This document shows, in pieces, positions 1 through 8,513 of a DNA stretch of 64,000 bases; the stretch's first letter is position 1, and the number at the start of each line of letters is the position of its first letter. Source of the DNA: Luteimonas deserti (GTDB taxonomy: Bacteria > Pseudomonadota > Gammaproteobacteria > Xanthomonadales > Xanthomonadaceae); assembly GCF_013425765.1 (NCBI RefSeq), contig NZ_JACCJZ010000005.1, positions 57,876 to 121,875 of the forward strand. Direction: 5' to 3'. Position numbers and translations under genes: made by a program. A model generated the notes under the pieces. The model worked only from the letters and a program-made list of their open reading frames with translations, ran no database searches and had not been told where the DNA came from.

Positions 1-28
1 CCAGTGTGTAGTCGGCGGTCTCGTTCAT
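1..28 (-). CDS. Start of a protein, probably ApaG (partial, runs off the window)
   Basis: An ATG on the minus strand at 28 opens a frame reading MNETADYTL before the window ends. It lies 38 nt downstream of the rsmA stop and in the same direction. In Xanthomonadaceae and many other proteobacteria the gene following rsmA (ksgA) is apaG, so ApaG is the most likely identity, but nine residues are too few to prove it. The assignment rests on gene order alone. Confidence 0.35.
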
Positions 29-66
29 TGCCCGGCCAGTGTAGCCGGATGGCATGAATGCTACGA

Positions 67-876
67 CTACGTTGCCGGCGACAGATTGCCCAGGCGCACG
101 AAATCCGCGACCGACAGCTGTTCGGCGCGCGTCTGCGGATCCACGCCGGCGGATGCGATCTCCCCTGCATCCATCAGCGCACCGAGCGCGTTGCGCAGGG
201 TCTTGCGCCGTTGACCGAATGCCGCGCGCACGATGGCGGCGAAGCGCGCGTGGTCGTCGATCATGATCGTGTCCGTGGGCCGCGGGCGCAGGCGGACGAC
301 GGCCGAATCCACCTTCGGCGGCGGCCGAAACGCACCCGGCCCGACGGTGAAGAGCGCGGTGACGTCGCAGTAGGCCTGCAGCATGACGCTCAGGCGACCG
401 TAGACCTTGCTCCCGGGCCCGGCGGCCATGCGCTCGACCACTTCCTTCTGCAGCATGAAATGCATGTCGACGATCGAGGCCGCGTGCGCGAGCGCATGGA
501 AGAGGATCGGCGAGGACAGGTTGTAGGGAAGATTGCCGACCAAGCGGATCGGCGCACCGACGGCCAGCCCACCGAGATCGACATCGAGCACATTGGCGTG
601 CACCAGGGTCAGATTCCCGTAGGCACTGGCCTGCGCCGCCAGCGGCGCGAGCAGATCGCGGTCGAACTCGATCGCGGTCAACGCCCCGTGGCGCTCGAGC
701 AGCGGGAACGTCATCGCGCCCTGGCCCGGCCCGATCTCGACGATGCGGTCGCCCGGACGGGGAGCGATCGCAAGCACGATGCGGTCCACGACGCCGCGCT
801 CGTGCAGAAAGTTCTGGCCCAGGGATTTCTTCGCAGGACCCGTGAACGCTTCGGAATGTGGGGTGTATCGGCTCAT
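67..876 (-). CDS. rsmA: 16S rRNA (adenine1518/1519-N6) dimethyltransferase RsmA (KsgA)
   Basis: This cytoplasmic SAM-dependent enzyme dimethylates two adjacent adenines in the 3' hairpin of 16S rRNA late in 30S assembly. The 269-residue protein has the family N-terminus KKSLGQNFL, the SAM-binding motif VEIGPGQGAMT near residue 45 and the catalytic NLPYN motif near residue 115. The ATG at 876 (MSRYTPHS) is chosen because the upstream extension of the frame does not resemble the family and 269 aa is normal. It lies 25 nt after the CsaA-like gene, in the lptD-surA-pdxA-rsmA order typical of gammaproteobacteria, and is probably co-transcribed with them. Confidence 0.96.
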   Translation of the reverse strand: MSRYTPHSEAFTGPAKKSLGQNFLHERGVVDRIVLAIAPRPGDRIVEIGPGQGAMTFPLLERHGALTAIEFDRDLLAPLAAQASAYGNLTLVHANVLDVDLGGLAVGAPIRLVGNLPYNLSSPILFHALAHAASIVDMHFMLQKEVVERMAAGPGSKVYGRLSVMLQAYCDVTALFTVGPGAFRPPPKVDSAVVRLRPRPTDTIMIDDHARFAAIVRAAFGQRRKTLRNALGALMDAGEIASAGVDPQTRAEQLSVADFVRLGNLSPAT

Positions 877-901
877 CGTCGGCCCGGCGTCGGAAGGTGG
901 C

Positions 902-1246
902 TCACAGCAGCCGGGTGCCAGGCGCGACGTCGCCATCGGGCACGCACAGGCGCACCGCGCCGTCTGCGTCGTGGAAACCGGTGATCAGGCATTCGGACAT
1001 CAGTGGACCGATCTGTTTGGGTGGAAAATTCACCACGCCCACCACCAGACGGCCGATCAGCGCTTCGGGCGTGTAATGCCCGGTGATCTGCGCGCTGGAC
1101 TTGCGCAGTCCGATGTCGGGCCCGAAGTCCACGTGCAGTACGAGGGCCGGCCGGCGCGCGGCCGCGAACGGCTCGGCCGCGACGACCCGGCCGACCCGAA
1201 GGTCCACGCGCATGAACTCGCTCCATTCCAGCGGCGGCGTACTCAC
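902..1246 (-). CDS. csaA: CsaA-like tRNA-binding domain protein
   Basis: A 114-residue single-domain protein of the tRNA-binding OB-fold family (CsaA; also the C-terminal domain of bacterial MetG and the yeast Arc1p type). The motif FMRVDLRVGRVVAAEPF near the N-terminus and VVGVVNFPPKQIGP are characteristic. CsaA proteins have been described as export-related chaperones and as tRNA binders; which applies here is not visible. The GTG start at 1246 overlaps the pdxA stop (GTGA), implying translational coupling. A start further upstream would lie inside pdxA and adds residues with no family resemblance. Confidence 0.85.
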   Translation of the reverse strand: MSTPPLEWSEFMRVDLRVGRVVAAEPFAAARRPALVLHVDFGPDIGLRKSSAQITGHYTPEALIGRLVVGVVNFPPKQIGPLMSECLITGFHDADGAVRLCVPDGDVAPGTRLL

Positions 1247-2223
1247 GGCAGGCCACGCCGTTGGCAGGCCAGCGCCGCGCACTGGTCGATCGCGGCGAAC
1301 AGGCTCGACGGATCGGCGAGGCCGCGACCGGCCAGCTCCAGCGCCGTGCCGTGATCGACCGCCACACGCGGGTAGGGCAGGCCGAGGGTGAGGTTCACCG
1401 CCGACTCGAAGCCGCTGAACTTCAGCACGGGCAGCCCCTGGTCGTGGTACATCGCGAGCACGGCGTCCGCCTCGGCCAAGCGTGCCGGCAGGAACGCGGT
1501 GTCGGCGGGCAGCGGCCCGAGCAGCTGCAGGCCCTCGGCACGCAGACGCTCAAGTACAGGGCCCATCGTGTCGAGCTCCTCGCGGCCGAGGTGGCCGGCT
1601 TCGCCCGCATGCGGATTGAGCCCGAGCACCGCGATCCGCGGCGCCGCGAGCCCGAAGTCGCGGCGCAGGGCCGTATCGAGGATCCGCAGCACGCGGTCCA
1701 GCAGCACGGGGGTGACCGCATCCGGCACCGCACGCAACGGCAGATGGGTGGTGGCCAGGGCCACGCGCAGGGTCGGGTTGGCGAGCATCATCACCACGTC
1801 GCAACCCGCGTCCTCGGCCAGCAGTTCGGTGGTTCCGGTGTAGGGCACGCCGCCGTCATTGATCGCGGCCTTGTGCACCGGCCCGGTGACCATGCCGTCG
1901 AACCCGCCCGCGCGGCAGCCGGCAGCGGCCTCCAGCAGGGCGTCGACCACGCTGCGTGCATTGGCCGACGCGGGCGTGCCGAAGCGGGTCGCCTGGGGAT
2001 GCGGGCGATGCAGCAGGCGCAGCGTTCCAACCGGCACCGGCCCGGCCTGGGCATCGGCGAACCGCAGCGTGCGGCCGATGGCATCCGCAGCACGCTGCAG
2101 GGTAGGGCGATCGCCGATGACCACCAGATCGGCCTCGACCGGATGCCAGGCCGCGCGAACGCACAGCTCCGGTCCCACGCCGGCCGGCTCACCGGGCACC
2201 AGGGCCAGGCGCGGACGGCTCAC
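1243..2223 (-). CDS. pdxA: 4-hydroxythreonine-4-phosphate dehydrogenase PdxA
   Basis: PdxA oxidises and decarboxylates 4-phosphohydroxy-L-threonine in the DXP-dependent pathway of pyridoxal 5'-phosphate synthesis. The 326-residue protein begins with a GTG (VSRPRLALVPGEPAGVGPE), matching the family N-terminus and length (about 330 aa). The three metal-binding histidines are recognisable in VTGPVHKAAI, LGLNPHAGEAGHLG and AMYHDQGLPVLK. The GTG is preferred because the extra upstream residues look like out-of-frame sequence. It follows surA after 157 nt and is coupled to the csaA-like gene by a GTGA overlap. Confidence 0.95.
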   Translation of the reverse strand: MSRPRLALVPGEPAGVGPELCVRAAWHPVEADLVVIGDRPTLQRAADAIGRTLRFADAQAGPVPVGTLRLLHRPHPQATRFGTPASANARSVVDALLEAAAGCRAGGFDGMVTGPVHKAAINDGGVPYTGTTELLAEDAGCDVVMMLANPTLRVALATTHLPLRAVPDAVTPVLLDRVLRILDTALRRDFGLAAPRIAVLGLNPHAGEAGHLGREELDTMGPVLERLRAEGLQLLGPLPADTAFLPARLAEADAVLAMYHDQGLPVLKFSGFESAVNLTLGLPYPRVAVDHGTALELAGRGLADPSSLFAAIDQCAALACQRRGLP

Positions 2224-2380
2224 GGCTGGCGTCCCACAGTGCCGGACAGTGCCCGGAGATGCGGCTGCGAGGTGCCGGTCCGGCACGCACCGCGGCCGCG
2301 CGTCGGCTCGAGGAGAACTCCGCGGGACGGCCGCCAGGACGCGCGGACCGTCATGCGATCCGGCGTGACGGTCGCAGGAT

Positions 2381-3700
2381 TCATCCGCCGCTGCCCGCGA
2401 CCTCGGGATCGGGATTGGGGCCGATGCGGATGCTGACGTAGGCCTCGCCGCGCAGCTCGCGCACGTAGCGGTCCCACTCGTCTTCCAGCTTGCGCTGGCC
2501 GATCGCCTCGCGCGCCTGCGCGCGCCGGTTGCTGTCGTTGCCCGACGACTGCCGCGTGGCCATCCGCTGGACGATGTGCCAGCCGGCCTGGGTCCGGAAC
2601 GGGGCGGACACGCCGCCGTTGTCCAGCGCCGCGACCTGGCTGCCGAAGTCCGGGCCGAACTCGTCCTGCGTGAACCAGCCGAGGTCGCCACCCGTCCCAC
2701 GCGTGCTGGTGTCTTCCGAGTTCTCGCGGGCGATCTCCGCGAAATCCGCCCCTCCGACGATGCGCGCGCGCAACGTGTCGGCCCGGGCGCGGGCCGCGGC
2801 GTCGTCGCCCGCGGGGGCGCGGATCAGGATGTGTCGTGCCTGGAACTCGGTCACCGTCGCCCCGGCCGACTGCGCCGCGTCGCGCGTGTCCACCAGCTGC
2901 AGCAGCTGGAAGCCGCTGGGGCCGCGGATGGGGCCGAGCACCTGGCCGGGCTGCAGCGAGGTCACGGCGGTGGCGAAGGCAGCCGGGATCTCGTCGGTGC
3001 GACGCCAGCCCAGATCGCCGCCTTCCAGCGCATTGGGGCTGTCGGAGTAGCGAACGGCGGCGGCCGAGAACTCCATTTCGCCGCGGTCGAGCAGGCCCTT
3101 GATGCCGTCGATCTTCTGCTGGCCGATCTGGATCTGCTCCGGGGTCGCCCCTTCCGGCAGCGCGACGAGAATGTGCGCCAGCCGGTACTGCGCACCGGTG
3201 GCCTGGGCGGACAGCGCCGCATCCACTTCCGAGTCGCTGACCGAAATGCGGCTCTGCGCGAACCGCTGGCGCATGCGCTGGATCATCAGCTCGTCGCGCA
3301 GCGATGCCCGGAAATCGTCGAAGGACATGCCGTCGCCGGCGAGCTGCTGGCGCAGCTGGTCCATCGTGAAGTTGTTCTGCTGCGCGATCGCGCCGATGGC
3401 CTGGTCGACCTCCTCGTCGCTGATGCGCACGCCGGTCTGCTGGGCGCGGGCGGTCTGCAGGCGCAGGGTGATCAGGCGTTCGAGCACCTGCCGCTCGAGG
3501 ATCTGCTGCGGCGGCAGCTGGTCCTGGCGCGTCGCGTACTGGCCGCGGATGTTGGCGACGGCGCGCTCGAGCTCGCTCGCGAGGATCACGTCCTCGTCGA
3601 CGACCGCAGCGATGCGGTCGAGCGGCTGCAGGTCCTGCGCCTGGGCGGTAGCGGCGAACAGCACGGCGGCCGCCGCGAGGGAACGGATCAGTGTCTTCAT
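2381..3700 (-). CDS. surA: Periplasmic peptidyl-prolyl isomerase/chaperone SurA
   Basis: SurA escorts unfolded outer-membrane proteins through the periplasm to the BAM complex; LptD is a classical client. The 439-residue protein has a Sec signal peptide ending in AATAQAQ (about residues 1-21), a SurA N-terminal domain with the conserved DRIAAVVDEDVILASEL, and two parvulin domains (about 170-270, starting YRLAHILV, and 285-385, starting FQARHILIRAP). The ATG at 3700 overlaps the lptD stop as ATGA, so surA translation is probably coupled to that of lptD. The lptD-surA-pdxA-rsmA order is conserved in gammaproteobacteria. Confidence 0.97.
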   Translation of the reverse strand: MKTLIRSLAAAAVLFAATAQAQDLQPLDRIAAVVDEDVILASELERAVANIRGQYATRQDQLPPQQILERQVLERLITLRLQTARAQQTGVRISDEEVDQAIGAIAQQNNFTMDQLRQQLAGDGMSFDDFRASLRDELMIQRMRQRFAQSRISVSDSEVDAALSAQATGAQYRLAHILVALPEGATPEQIQIGQQKIDGIKGLLDRGEMEFSAAAVRYSDSPNALEGGDLGWRRTDEIPAAFATAVTSLQPGQVLGPIRGPSGFQLLQLVDTRDAAQSAGATVTEFQARHILIRAPAGDDAAARARADTLRARIVGGADFAEIARENSEDTSTRGTGGDLGWFTQDEFGPDFGSQVAALDNGGVSAPFRTQAGWHIVQRMATRQSSGNDSNRRAQAREAIGQRKLEDEWDRYVRELRGEAYVSIRIGPNPDPEVAGSGG

Positions 3701-6165
3701 TGGCTCAGGCCGGGAGTGAGGGTTTCCACGTCGTCGCTGTTGCGCAGCTCGGACGGCGGCACGAGATAGAGGTCATCGCGGTAATAACCGAGAATAGCAC
3801 GGCGCAAACGGTCTTCCGTATTGGGTCCCGCCGAGCCGAGACCCTTCAGTTCAAGTTCGAACATGATCGCGTTGTTCAGCTCGCCCTGGCGGTTGCGCAG
3901 GTAGCGCCGGCCGACCACGCGCGCGGCCAGGCAGCAGCTGTCCCACTGCACGCCGGCGATGGCTTCGAGCAGGCGGTTCTCGGTGAACGAGTAGTAGTAG
4001 CGGCCGATGACGCTCCAGGCCGGGCTGATCGGATACAGGAACGAGAAATCCGCCTGCTCGATCAGGTCGCCACGGCGGCGGTAGGCGAAGTTGACGATCC
4101 CCTCGTCGCCAATGAGGTAGCGGGTGCGCAGTGACATCAGGTCTTCGCGGCGGAACTTCGGGTCCCACTGATAGCCCGCGCTGACGGTCCAGCGGTCGTT
4201 GATGGCATAGGTGGAATCCGCGACCCATGCCGAGCGGCCCTGCTCGACCTGGGCCTCGCCCGGGACCGTCACCCGCGAGTCGTCCAGATAGACGATCTGG
4301 CCGAGGCTTGCGGAGAGTTTCTCCATGCCGTCGGACTCGCGGATCAGCCGCGTGCTCATCGCCAGCGTGATCTGGTTGGCGTCTGCTTGGCGGTCGGCGC
4401 CCGAGTAGCGGTTGTCGCGGAACAGCTGGCCCCAGCCGAAGGTCAGCGGACTGGTGTCGAACAGTGGCAATGCGCTCTGCTCGCGGTAGGGCGAGTGCAG
4501 GTAGTACACGCGCGGCTCGAGCGTATGCAGATAGTCCTCGCCGCGGAACCGGCTGTTGCGGTCGAAGAACAGGCCGGCATCGATCGAGGTGATCGGCTGG
4601 CTGCGGCTCGGTCCGCTGTCGCGATAGAGAGCGAGCGTTTCGGCCGGCACCGGCTGATTGCCCGGGATGCCCAGCTCGGCGCGCGCGCGCTGGTCGGCGA
4701 TGCGGTCGGCCAGCACGCGGTCGAGTGCGTACGAGGTGTGACGCCATGCCACGGTGGGCCGGATGAACCAGCTCGGTCCTTCCAGCGGCAGGGAGACGTA
4801 AGGCTTCAGGTCGACCCGGGTACCGCCCGGCCGCGCCACGTCGTCGACGTGCGCGAACCGGGTGGCGGTCGAGTCGATGCCCGCATTGATCCAGCGGCCG
4901 TACGGCCGCTGCCAGCTGAAGAACGCATGCGGCAGCCGGTTGTAGGGCAGGACCGCCTCGGGCAGCGTGTAATCGGTGAGGAGCTGGTAGTCGCCGAGCA
5001 CGCCGGCGTTCCAGAAGCCCAGGTCGCCCGACGTGCCCTGACCGAACACGCCCACCTGGCTCAGCGCACTGACCGCGGAGATGCCGTCGATGTTGTTGCT
5101 CGAATCCTCCAGGTAACGCGGATCGCTCATCCAGGTCAGGCTCGCGCGGCCCTGCCAGCGGCGGTTGAGGTCGGCCGAGCCGTTGAAGCTGAGGAAGGCG
5201 CGGTCGTCCTTGCGCCGGTTCTCGACGATCGGCACCTGTTCGGCCTCCAGCTCACGCTCGCGGCTGGCGAGCTTGTCCGAGGGCAGGAAGGCCGCGTCGA
5301 ACTCGCCGCGGGTCGAGCCGGTCATGAAGCGGAACTCGCTGCCGAGCTGCACGCCGCGCCGGCTCATGAAGCGTGGCTCCAGGGTCAGGTCGTAGTTCGG
5401 CGCCAGGTTGAGATAGATCGGCTGGGTATAGTCGAAGCCGTTTCGCCCGGATTGGGAGATGCGCGGATAAAGCAGGCCCGAGATGCGGCGCTCGTCCACC
5501 GGAAAGCGGAACCACGGCACGTAGAGCACCGGCACCTTGCCCACGCGCAGGGTGGCGCTGCGCGCCGTGCCCATGCCCATTTCGGTGTCGACGTCGATCC
5601 GGTTCGCGCGCAATTCCCACCAACGGTCGCTGGGCGGACAGGTGGAGTAGGTCGAGCCGATCAGCGCGCCCTGCGCGCCGGTCATCCGGATCTCCTCGGC
5701 GCCACCGTTGCCGCGACGCGCGGTGAGCTGGTAGCGGACGTTGTCCATCCGGTAGGCCTCGGCGATCGAGTCGCCCTCCAGGCGGTCGGCGATCACCCGC
5801 ATTCCGGAGTCCTGGTAACGCACGTTCCCGTTGGCGACGAACGTCCCGTCTTCCTGCGAGAACTGCAGGTCGTCCGTACCGAGGAACTGGTCGCCGCGGC
5901 GCAGGGTCACATCCCCGCTGACGTTGCCGGTGAAGTCGCTGTCCACACCCGACAGGCCTTCGAACTGGTTGCCGTCGATGTTGGTCGGCTGCCTCTCGCG
6001 GTCCTCCACCGAGCCCACCGGTGCCTGGGCGTCGGCGAAGGCCGGCACGGCATCCTCGATCGGACACAGCGCCCAGTAGTTGGGCCGAAGCACGTCGTCG
6101 GCCTGGGCAGTCAGGGAAAGGGCGATGCAGAACGGAAGGGGCAGCAGGCGTAGGGCAGGGCGCAC
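3697..6165 (-). CDS. lptD: LPS-assembly outer-membrane protein LptD
   Basis: LptD is the beta-barrel that, with LptE, inserts lipopolysaccharide into the outer leaflet of the outer membrane. The chosen GTG at 6165 gives 822 aa, a usual length, with a signal peptide ending ALSLTAQA (about residue 22). The remaining upstream frame looks non-coding. An OstA-like N-terminal domain (about 45-200) precedes a C-terminal barrel. The four cysteines of the LptD disulfide network are present: Cys34, Cys176 and the adjacent pair Cys744-Cys745 (QWDSCCLAARV), close to the E. coli arrangement. The stop overlaps the surA start. No lptE is visible here. Confidence 0.95.
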   Translation of the reverse strand: MRPALRLLPLPFCIALSLTAQADDVLRPNYWALCPIEDAVPAFADAQAPVGSVEDRERQPTNIDGNQFEGLSGVDSDFTGNVSGDVTLRRGDQFLGTDDLQFSQEDGTFVANGNVRYQDSGMRVIADRLEGDSIAEAYRMDNVRYQLTARRGNGGAEEIRMTGAQGALIGSTYSTCPPSDRWWELRANRIDVDTEMGMGTARSATLRVGKVPVLYVPWFRFPVDERRISGLLYPRISQSGRNGFDYTQPIYLNLAPNYDLTLEPRFMSRRGVQLGSEFRFMTGSTRGEFDAAFLPSDKLASRERELEAEQVPIVENRRKDDRAFLSFNGSADLNRRWQGRASLTWMSDPRYLEDSSNNIDGISAVSALSQVGVFGQGTSGDLGFWNAGVLGDYQLLTDYTLPEAVLPYNRLPHAFFSWQRPYGRWINAGIDSTATRFAHVDDVARPGGTRVDLKPYVSLPLEGPSWFIRPTVAWRHTSYALDRVLADRIADQRARAELGIPGNQPVPAETLALYRDSGPSRSQPITSIDAGLFFDRNSRFRGEDYLHTLEPRVYYLHSPYREQSALPLFDTSPLTFGWGQLFRDNRYSGADRQADANQITLAMSTRLIRESDGMEKLSASLGQIVYLDDSRVTVPGEAQVEQGRSAWVADSTYAINDRWTVSAGYQWDPKFRREDLMSLRTRYLIGDEGIVNFAYRRRGDLIEQADFSFLYPISPAWSVIGRYYYSFTENRLLEAIAGVQWDSCCLAARVVGRRYLRNRQGELNNAIMFELELKGLGSAGPNTEDRLRRAILGYYRDDLYLVPPSELRNSDDVETLTPGLSQ

Positions 6166-6322
6166 GGTGGATCCGTTCAGCGAAAAACGTGCGCCAGCAT
6201 GCCGGATCGCCCGTGCAGCGGCAATGCAGCGGCAGCAGGCCGCGTTCACACATGAGCTGCAGGGACGATCGCCGCGCGCGTCGGCGACGGGCGCGGCGAA
6301 TCGGCGCCCCCAGCCGCGGCGG

Positions 6323-7273
6323 TCAGTCCGACAGGGCCTGCAGATGGGCCACGCTGCAGGCACGCAGGGCGTCGAGGTCGTAACCGCCCTCGAGCATCGA
6401 CACCAGGCGGCCCTCGGCATGGCGATCGGCCAGCGCGACGAGTTCCCGGGTCAACCAGGCGAAGTCGGTGGCGTCGAGTTCGAGCTGCGCCAGCGGGTCC
6501 AGCCGATGCGCATCGAAACCGGCCGAGACCAGCACGAGCTGGGGGGCGAACGCGTCGATCTCGGGCAGCAGGCGCTCGCCCCACGCCGCGCGGAACCGTG
6601 CCCCGTCGGTCCTCGGCGGCAGCGGCAGATTGACGATGTTGCCGACGCCGCGCTCGTGGCGCTGGCCCGTATCCGGATACAGCGGAAGCTGGTGCGAGCT
6701 CACGTACTGCACGCGCGGCTCGGCCTCGAAGATCGCCTGGGTGCCGTTGCCGTGGTGGACGTCGAAATCGATGATCGAGACCCGGGTCAGACCGAAGCGG
6801 TCGAGCGCGTGCGCCGCGGCCACCGCGATGCTGTTGAACAGGCAGAAGCCCATCGCGATGTCGCGGGTGGCGTGGTGGCCGGGCGGTCGCACGGCGCAGA
6901 AGGCGCGCCGTGCCTCGCCCGCGAACACCAGTTCCACCGCGGCGATGCCGGCGCCCGCCGCGTGCAGCGCAGCCTGGGCCGAGCCGGGAGAGAGCACGGT
7001 GTCCGCATCCAGCGGGATCCGGCCTGTGGGCCGCGACTCGAGGACGGTCGCCAGCAGCGTCTCGTCGTGCACGCGCAGCAGCTGGCCGCGGGTGGCGGCC
7101 GGCGCCTGACGCAGGTCGAGCTGTGGATCGGCCGCACGCAGTGCTTCGATCACCGCGGCCAGACGTTCCGGCCGCTCTGCATGACCCGGTCCGGTGTCGT
7201 GATCGAGGCCGCTGGCGTGCGAGAACACCGGCACCCGCCGTGTATCACCCCCGAAGCCGACCGGATGGTGCAT
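6323..7273 (-). CDS. Histone-deacetylase-fold amidohydrolase (class II HDAC / acetylpolyamine amidohydrolase family)
   Basis: A 316-residue zinc-dependent deacetylase-fold protein. Family signatures are GPGHAERPERLAAV at the N-terminus, the catalytic His pair in RPPGHHA, the zinc ligands in IDFDVHHGNGTQ and the later Asp in SAGFDAH. Bacterial members deacetylate small amides, acetylpolyamines or acetylated proteins; the substrate cannot be read from sequence. The ATG at 7273 lies 3 nt after the PduO-type adenosyltransferase stop; a GTG 13 codons in (VPVFSHAS) is an alternative start closer to the family N-terminus. Same-strand proximity suggests co-transcription with the cobalamin genes, but a functional link is not evident. 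Confidence 0.88.
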   Translation of the reverse strand: MHHPVGFGGDTRRVPVFSHASGLDHDTGPGHAERPERLAAVIEALRAADPQLDLRQAPAATRGQLLRVHDETLLATVLESRPTGRIPLDADTVLSPGSAQAALHAAGAGIAAVELVFAGEARRAFCAVRPPGHHATRDIAMGFCLFNSIAVAAAHALDRFGLTRVSIIDFDVHHGNGTQAIFEAEPRVQYVSSHQLPLYPDTGQRHERGVGNIVNLPLPPRTDGARFRAAWGERLLPEIDAFAPQLVLVSAGFDAHRLDPLAQLELDATDFAWLTRELVALADRHAEGRLVSMLEGGYDLDALRACSVAHLQALSD

Positions 7274-7276
7274 CGT

Positions 7277-7828
7277 TCAGCGCCGGCGCTCGTGGCGCCA
7301 CAGGACGTCGTCGTGTCCCCCGGCACGGGCCAGCACCCGGGCCAGCACGAACAGCAGGTCCGACAGCCGGTTGAGATAGCGCACCGCCTCGGGGCGCACC
7401 GGCTCCGAGCGCGACAGCGCCACCGCGTCGCGCTCGGCCCGCCGCACGACGGTGCGCGCGACGTGGCAGCGCGCGGCGGCCTCGCCGCCCCCGGGCAGGA
7501 TGAAATCCTTCAGCGGAGGCAGGTCGTCGTTGTAGCGGTCGAGATGCGCTTCCAGTGCCGTCACGTCGGCGTCCTCGATCGCGGCGTGGCCGGGGATGCA
7601 CAGTTCACCGCCCAGATCGAAGAGCTGGTGCTGGATGGTCGTGAGCAGGTCGCGGACGTCGCCCGGAACCTCGGCCGCCAGCAGCAGACCGATACACGAA
7701 TTGGCCTCATCGACGGTGCCGTAGGCGGTGACCCGGGCGGACTCCTTGGCGACGCGGGTGCCGTCGCCGAGCCCGGTCGAACCGTCGTCGCCGGTGCGGG
7801 TGTAGATCTTCGAAAGGCGGTTGCCCAT
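7277..7828 (-). CDS. pduO: PduO-type ATP:cob(I)alamin adenosyltransferase
   Basis: The enzyme transfers the adenosyl group of ATP to cob(I)alamin to make adenosylcobalamin. The 183-residue protein shows the N-terminal signature RLSKIYTRTGDDGSTGLGDG (ATP binding), then VDEANSCIG and LFDLGGELC, and C-terminally RTVVRRAER and YLNRLSDLLFVLAR, the diagnostic PduO-type motifs. The ATG at 7828 fits the family length. It lies 11 nt downstream of the BtuM-like membrane protein, which suggests a cobalamin import-and-adenosylation pair. Confidence 0.93.
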   Translation of the reverse strand: MGNRLSKIYTRTGDDGSTGLGDGTRVAKESARVTAYGTVDEANSCIGLLLAAEVPGDVRDLLTTIQHQLFDLGGELCIPGHAAIEDADVTALEAHLDRYNDDLPPLKDFILPGGGEAAARCHVARTVVRRAERDAVALSRSEPVRPEAVRYLNRLSDLLFVLARVLARAGGHDDVLWRHERRR

Positions 7829-7839
7829 CGCGCGCCGGC

Positions 7840-8427
7840 TCAGTCCGCGTGGACCGCACGCGGCGCGGCGGGCTGCGGCAGGACGCGGGTCAACAGGACG
7901 TGCAGCATGGCGGCGGCACCGACGTACATCGCGGCGACCCGCATGTAGGGCAGCAACCAGTCGCTGTAGTTCTTCCACCAGCCGGCAAGGGTCGGCTCGA
8001 CGACGCTGCTGCTGATCCAGTAGAAGCTGCCCTGCGCGAGCAGGTGGCACAGGGCCACCGACCCCACCAGCGCGGCGGCGAGCCTCAGCGCCTGCACCAG
8101 CCCCGGACCGGCGGCTCGGCGGCGCAGCCACAGCCCGCCCGCCCACATCGCGAAGTAGGCGGGCACCAGGCACCAGTACGCCGGCGAGACGCAGTAGTGA
8201 CTCCAGAACGAGAGCCCCTGGCCGGTGATCACGGCCCAGTCCACCGCCACCGCCAGCACCATCAGCGCCGGAAACGCCCAGCGCGACCATGTCGAGAGAT
8301 AGAAGCCGCCGATGAAGAACACCGCCCACGAGGCGTCGGGCACCGCGCCGAAGTGGTGCAGCCGCGTGCCCGCCAGCAACACGGCGAGCAATGCGAGGAT
8401 CGTGGCGCGTCGGGCGACGGGATTCAT
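7840..8427 (-). CDS. btuM: BtuM-like cobalamin transporter candidate (solitary ECF S-component type membrane protein)
   Basis: A 195-residue integral membrane protein with about six hydrophobic segments and no signal for export. The N-terminal stretch TRLHHFGAVPDASWAVFFIG and the segment GLSFWSHYCVSPAYWC recall BtuM, a solitary cobalamin-binding S-component-like transporter. A cysteine falls at residue 79, where the cobalt-coordinating, decyanating cysteine of Thiobacillus denitrificans BtuM (Cys80, from memory) would be. The next gene, 11 nt away, is a PduO-type cobalamin adenosyltransferase, which supports a role in B12 uptake. The identity is inferred from motif recall and context; it would otherwise be a hypothetical membrane protein. 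No cobalamin riboswitch fits in the 86-nt upstream gap. Confidence 0.65.
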   Translation of the reverse strand: MNPVARRATILALLAVLLAGTRLHHFGAVPDASWAVFFIGGFYLSTWSRWAFPALMVLAVAVDWAVITGQGLSFWSHYCVSPAYWCLVPAYFAMWAGGLWLRRRAAGPGLVQALRLAAALVGSVALCHLLAQGSFYWISSSVVEPTLAGWWKNYSDWLLPYMRVAAMYVGAAAMLHVLLTRVLPQPAAPRAVHAD

Positions 8428-8513
8428 TGCAACTCCGGGACATTCGGGCGGATCACGCCGGGCATTCTAGCGGAGGCGCCGGGGGCGTGCGCCGGAGCGC
8501 TTATCATCGGCAC

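Noticed and set aside
4387..6153. 588-residue plus-strand frame opposite lptD
   Set aside because: Long open frames on the reverse of GC-rich genes are expected; lptD is secure from its cysteines and signal peptide.
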